Assembly: GCA_008000375.1 (NCBI GenBank)
Contig: SMOI01000095.1
Coordinates: 50,567-109,235 of the forward strand
DNA from: Poteriospumella lacustris
Lineage: Eukaryota; Sar; Chrysophyceae; Chromulinales; Dinobryaceae
Direction of reading: 5' to 3'
Length of the DNA stretch: 58,669 nucleotides
Positions 57,201 through 58,669 of the stretch are shown here, piece by piece. The stretch's first letter is position 1; the number at the start of each line of letters is the position of its first letter. The notes below the pieces were generated by a model, which saw only the letters and a program-made list of their open reading frames with translations, was not told the DNA's origin and did not search any database. A program made the position numbers and the translations under genes.

Positions 57201-58669
57201 GTCGTGGTCACAGCCAGATCAGCCAAGTCACTCAATACGACCAATGAAATCGTCGTGTCCTTTTGGGACCGAACGCAACCAAATCGTCCGATGGCCACTC
57301 ACACCTTCGAGGTGCAAGTACTCTCAGGGGTACACCAACTCGTTCGTGTCATGACCGCACGTCCATCACGTCAAAGAGTCAATCCGAACCGGGGTTTGTT
57401 CCTGAACGTGAACATGGTGAACGCTGCAAGCACTTCACGGTCGATAGTCGCATCATGGCAGTGGCTGGGAGAGAATGGTCGCATAGGCAATCCCACACTG
57501 CGATCCATGACGACCACCAACACGACCAGTTCGGTTGTTAGCTTTTCACCAAGCAGTGGGGCCGCCTCAGTACCGTTGTCACTGAGAGCGGGGACATTGG
57601 TGTCCAGCGGATATTATCGCTTTCGCCTCAACTGTGATGGGATGAACACAGATGTCGATGTGACCACCAATGCGGCGCCGTTTGGTGGGTCATTGTTGAC
57701 TTATCCGTCTCAGGGCTGGGCTCTAGAAACACTGTTCTTGTTGCAGGCGCCCTGGTGGCGAGATAGTGACGGAGATTACCCTCTGACGTACGCTATAGCC
57801 TTTCAAGAGCCATTCTATCGAAGCAGTCGCTCGGTCCTGACCACTACTTCGGCATCGTGGACCAAGCTGCCGCACTACGATAGACAATGGTTTGTAGAGA
57901 ACGTGCATCTACCCACTGGGTTGATGAACGACAGCTACCGCTTACCGCTACAAGTCACTGTCACCGACACGTTGATGGGTTCAACGGCCTTGTCGTCGAA
58001 TACGACGGTGGTTCTTCCGTACCGCCTACCATCGATGACTGAGACAACACAACGTCGGCTGACCGCAACAGAAGCTGTGTCCACTCAGGACATGTCGCCT
58101 CCATCGTCGGCGCGGATTGTTCAGTGTCTGTTGTCGGTCGTGGCCAACGCCAGTTCATTGGCGTCCTCTCTGTCGTGGCAACAAGAAATCGCGGTGATCG
58201 CAGCGATGGTGCGACGGGACTCTCAACCACGAGAGGTGTCCATCTACCAACGAACCAGTGGGAATGTGCTCTCATCGTCACAGAAGCTCTCGTTGGCGAC
58301 AGCGTTATCGTTGGCAGTCAACCAGTCTCTTCTCACTACCGATGTAGACCAGCTCCCGATGGCCTTGAACTTACTGGACAACGCTACACAGTTGATGGGC
58401 GATGCGAAAGTGGCTATCGCACAAGAAGCGGCGTCGAGTTCCTTGGCATCATTGGGTGGAAATAGCTCAATGGGGTCTGCTTCATCGGCGGCTTTGTCGT
58501 CTCAGGTAGCGGGGATATTGGGCTTCTTGGCCCAGAATCTTCTCAGCAATGCTGCGGGTGGATCCAGTAGCGGCGTACAGGTGGTACAAGTATCCACCGA
58601 GACGGTGAAGCTGTCACTTGCACTGGTATCGCTACCCACCGCCCCGACGAACTCGACCAGCGTACAGTA
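51237..58669 (+). CDS. Secreted RCC1-repeat, Pro/Ser/Gln-stalk, REJ-like giant protein, 3' end beyond window
   Basis: 2477 complete codons without a stop or visible intron. The ATG at 51237 begins a signal peptide (FLGVSLLWILLLLGTIESTV). Residues about 30-385 are seven RCC1/BLIP-II-type repeats, each with the pattern HTCAL...YCWGxNxxGQxGDGT. Residues about 388-1496 are a tetrapeptide-period stalk of PS/PT with Gln (QPSSQPS, QPTRQPS). After it comes an extracellular module with polycystin/REJ signatures: RINASTSYDPDSQG with FTWKC, then NAAPFGGSLLTYPSQGWALE and FLLQAPWWRDSDGDYPLTYA. Downstream Ser/Asn-rich helices (LSLATALSLAVNQSLLTTDV) resemble the region before the GPS/GAIN and channel parts of polycystins. 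Such parts, if present, lie beyond the edge. Likely a surface receptor or adhesion protein. Confidence 0.88.
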   Translation, partial: MVPKSFAIDIFLGVSLLWILLLLGTIESTVAQTIDTSVHTCAASVSSSLYCWGYNGYGQVGDGTTSMRTTPVVVSEVTGVTQVATSLHTSCAVTSSGSLYCWGSNDHGEVGDGSTTHQLKPVQLQLFSDADAVASVAAGYYHICALSIGKLYCWGLNSNYQLGDGTTKTVTSPTMTNLPSTVTAMGIGSYHTCAVLVTGETYCWGYNTYGQCGTGDTSTRTVPAKASIFKSGVSQISAGYFHTCVLSSGAVYCYGYNNKGQLGDGTTTTRYLSTVVVTGLSSGVKSIASGDYHTCALTTSGAMWCWGDNANGAIGDYTGVSKSYPVKIFSSEIATIGAGYSNTCAIASSGLAYCWGDNTNSQAGDGTTSSPKYSPGTAAIDVTLIFTSSPSFSPSAAPTSMPSATPTVSPSTAPTFTPSASPSASPSASPSVLPTATPTYEPSAVPTFNPTSRPTSQPSGQPSGCPSTEPTAQPSRRPTAPPSSQPSAHPSRQPSGQPSSQPSRQPSIQPSSQPTVEPSRQPSGHPSGEPSRQPSSQPSRQPTVQPTSRPTREPSSQPSSEPSRQPSSRPSSRPSTQPSTGPSRQPTSQPSCQPSSQPQSRPTSQPSGQPTSRPTSQPSDQPTSQPTRQPTSQPTNQPSTQPSSRPSSQPTEQPSRQPTAQPTVQPSSQPTIHPTKQPSGQPSCQPTRQPSQQPTAKPSSQPTSQPSRQPTAQPSSRPSRQPSGVPTGQPSGQPSSRPSRQPTRQPSRQPSTQPSSQPSVQPSKHPTSQPTSQPTLQPSSHPTGQPTMQPSIQPSVQPTEQPSSQPSSQPTSQPSDRPSRQPSSQPSVQPTIRPTSQPTRQPSLQPSSQPSCQPSTQPSSQPSSQPSSEPTRQPSSQPSVQPTIRPTSQPTVQPSAGPSAQPSAQPSHQPTMQPSRQPSSQPSSHPSIQPSNRPTNQPTSQPSRQPTTQPSLQPSSHPTSQPTTQPSNEPSTQPSAQPTSQPSVQPTFQPSNQPTSQPTSQPSIQPSIQPSSIPSSQPSLQPSTQPSAQPSDQPSAQPTFQPSVQPSSQPSTQPSNQPSVQPSSIPSSQPSDQPSNQPTCQPSRQPSCQPSTQPSSQPSALPSSQPSKQPTCQPSQQPSALPSSQPTLQPSSQPSGQPTGEPSVQPSLQPTIQPSVQPSNNPSGQPSSRPSVQPSCQPSSKPSGQPSVQPSRQPTSSPSGVPSAQPSIVPSSQPTEQPTSQPSAQPSTQPSAVPSGQPSGQPTGMPTQQPSSEPSCQPSSQPSSQPSSQPTSHPSCQPSGQPSADPSSSPTQQPSVQPSHQPSGQPRAQPSSAPSTQPSMQPTARPSAQPSCWPTARPSSQPSEQPTSVPTLQPSFQPSNHPTSQPSAQPTSCPSSQPTRQPSRSPSVQPSSEPSCTPSSKPTRQPSSAPTMQPSGDPSSKPTVQPSGVPTWPPTGQPTGQPSRQPSGQPTMQPSQRPSSQPSIQPSRQPTSQPTGQPTCQPSSQPSTQPTSSPSRMISSELQDSNRLAVKSVSYVLGDTPTLELQLTTESNIAGGPGEFQCNVVFNSSYVQQGIVVPNPSFIRSCRWASSTRIVVVGSGDMVATMGSTVGKVSEWMVSLKPSSRLVALNSQAALSTGATALSVQNPSVSGFASRQPTVSLIASLQSNPPVLRIYPAMVSTSRAAMSSWVSGQLNVQVKAISSPSASLTEDIHRACANLSTLLSVQATNLLNHSPSRQMYIRLDDTSLRTAVGKIAASTALINVTIAVTLCDETQICGQGHSSFAANASAFSLSLPTSNTRLLVSLYPYPLWNESCATRVKIRGQVRFDDANVSAAVGDNWRYTWMVRDMSSDVYSAVATASSDPSIFRFAGGHLSVSESYSLKLQVLHIATGQTAESLPTLVQCTASPLVLNVLPSQRILAIGVQDFLRINASTSYDPDSQGPVTPAGYGFTWKCRSFALASLGASNQLSYLSGATLQRLVLRQCMVNLTDAVTGRSVNITSSRSSAVVVTARSAKSLNTTNEIVVSFWDRTQPNRPMATHTFEVQVLSGVHQLVRVMTARPSRQRVNPNRGLFLNVNMVNAASTSRSIVASWQWLGENGRIGNPTLRSMTTTNTTSSVVSFSPSSGAASVPLSLRAGTLVSSGYYRFRLNCDGMNTDVDVTTNAAPFGGSLLTYPSQGWALETLFLLQAPWWRDSDGDYPLTYAIAFQEPFYRSSRSVLTTTSASWTKLPHYDRQWFVENVHLPTGLMNDSYRLPLQVTVTDTLMGSTALSSNTTVVLPYRLPSMTETTQRRLTATEAVSTQDMSPPSSARIVQCLLSVVANASSLASSLSWQQEIAVIAAMVRRDSQPREVSIYQRTSGNVLSSSQKLSLATALSLAVNQSLLTTDVDQLPMALNLLDNATQLMGDAKVAIAQEAASSSLASLGGNSSMGSASSAALSSQVAGILGFLAQNLLSNAAGGSSSGVQVVQVSTETVKLSLALVSLPTAPTNSTSVQ
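52399..55725 (+). repeat. 3.3-kb degenerate 12-bp tandem repeat encoding the stalk
   Basis: About 275 units of a 12-bp, four-codon period, mostly CAG/CAA-CCA/CCG-(A/T)C(N)-NNN, giving Gln-Pro-Ser/Thr-x. The third position varies freely while the protein pattern is kept, so selection on the protein is likely. Longer duplications are visible: CTTCATCGCAGCCTTCTGTA occurs near 53700 and again near 53858. A GTAGCAT(T/C)CCTTCC(T/C)C block recurs near 54270 and 54420. Confidence 0.92.

Overview
The window is nuclear DNA of a unicellular eukaryote. Most genes have zero to five short introns (mostly 50-80 bp, GT...AG), lie close together on both strands, and often form divergent or convergent pairs. 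Several features point to a photosynthetic stramenopile (ochrophyte) or another lineage with a red-algal secondary plastid. A DUF760 protein, a family typical of plastids and cyanobacteria, and a rhomboid protease both begin with a signal peptide ending in a Ser-(Ala)-Phe cleavage context. The fatty-acid elongase resembles stramenopile PUFA elongases. A secreted protein carries more than a thousand residues of P-S/T-x-Q type tetrapeptide repeat. The species cannot be named from the sequence alone.

Left part (1-13650): a myosin heavy chain on the minus strand, running off the left edge, with one intron made of a decamer tandem repeat; a divergent intronless HSP70; a gene-free stretch with a perfect 23-bp inverted repeat; an SLC35F6-like transporter divergent from an HTRA2-like mitochondrial serine protease; and a glutamine-rich protein resembling TFIID subunit TAF4.

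Middle left (13650-26430): two identical tRNA-Arg(TCG) genes, a THEM6-like thioesterase, a small SAM methyltransferase, two tandem DUF1275/YoaK-family membrane proteins, a purine-skewed 2.8-kb stretch with no convincing gene, a nuclear-looking protein with an NTF2-like region, a GT25-like secreted glycosyltransferase and a four-exon PUFA-type ELO elongase.

Middle right (26430-41340): a 2310-residue single-exon protein combining ankyrin repeats, a kinase-like domain whose catalytic aspartates are both Asn, and a TIR-like domain; then a HAD phosphatase, a DUF760 plastid protein, an ankyrin-SAM protein, an FHA coiled-coil protein and a SMAP-type ArfGAP with a clathrin-box-like motif.

Right part (41340-58669): a membrane-anchored molybdenum hydroxylase (xanthine dehydrogenase/aldehyde oxidase family), an AlkD-like DNA glycosylase, a muniscin-like mu-homology protein, a plastid-type rhomboid protease, a decayed fragment of an RCC1-repeat gene, and a very large secreted protein (RCC1 repeats, Pro/Ser/Thr/Gln repeat stalk, REJ-like module) that runs off the right edge.

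The genes do not form one pathway. The most unusual items are the ankyrin-pseudokinase-TIR protein and the RCC1-repeat-REJ surface protein. Exon boundaries were inferred from splice consensus, reading-frame continuity and family similarity, without transcript data.
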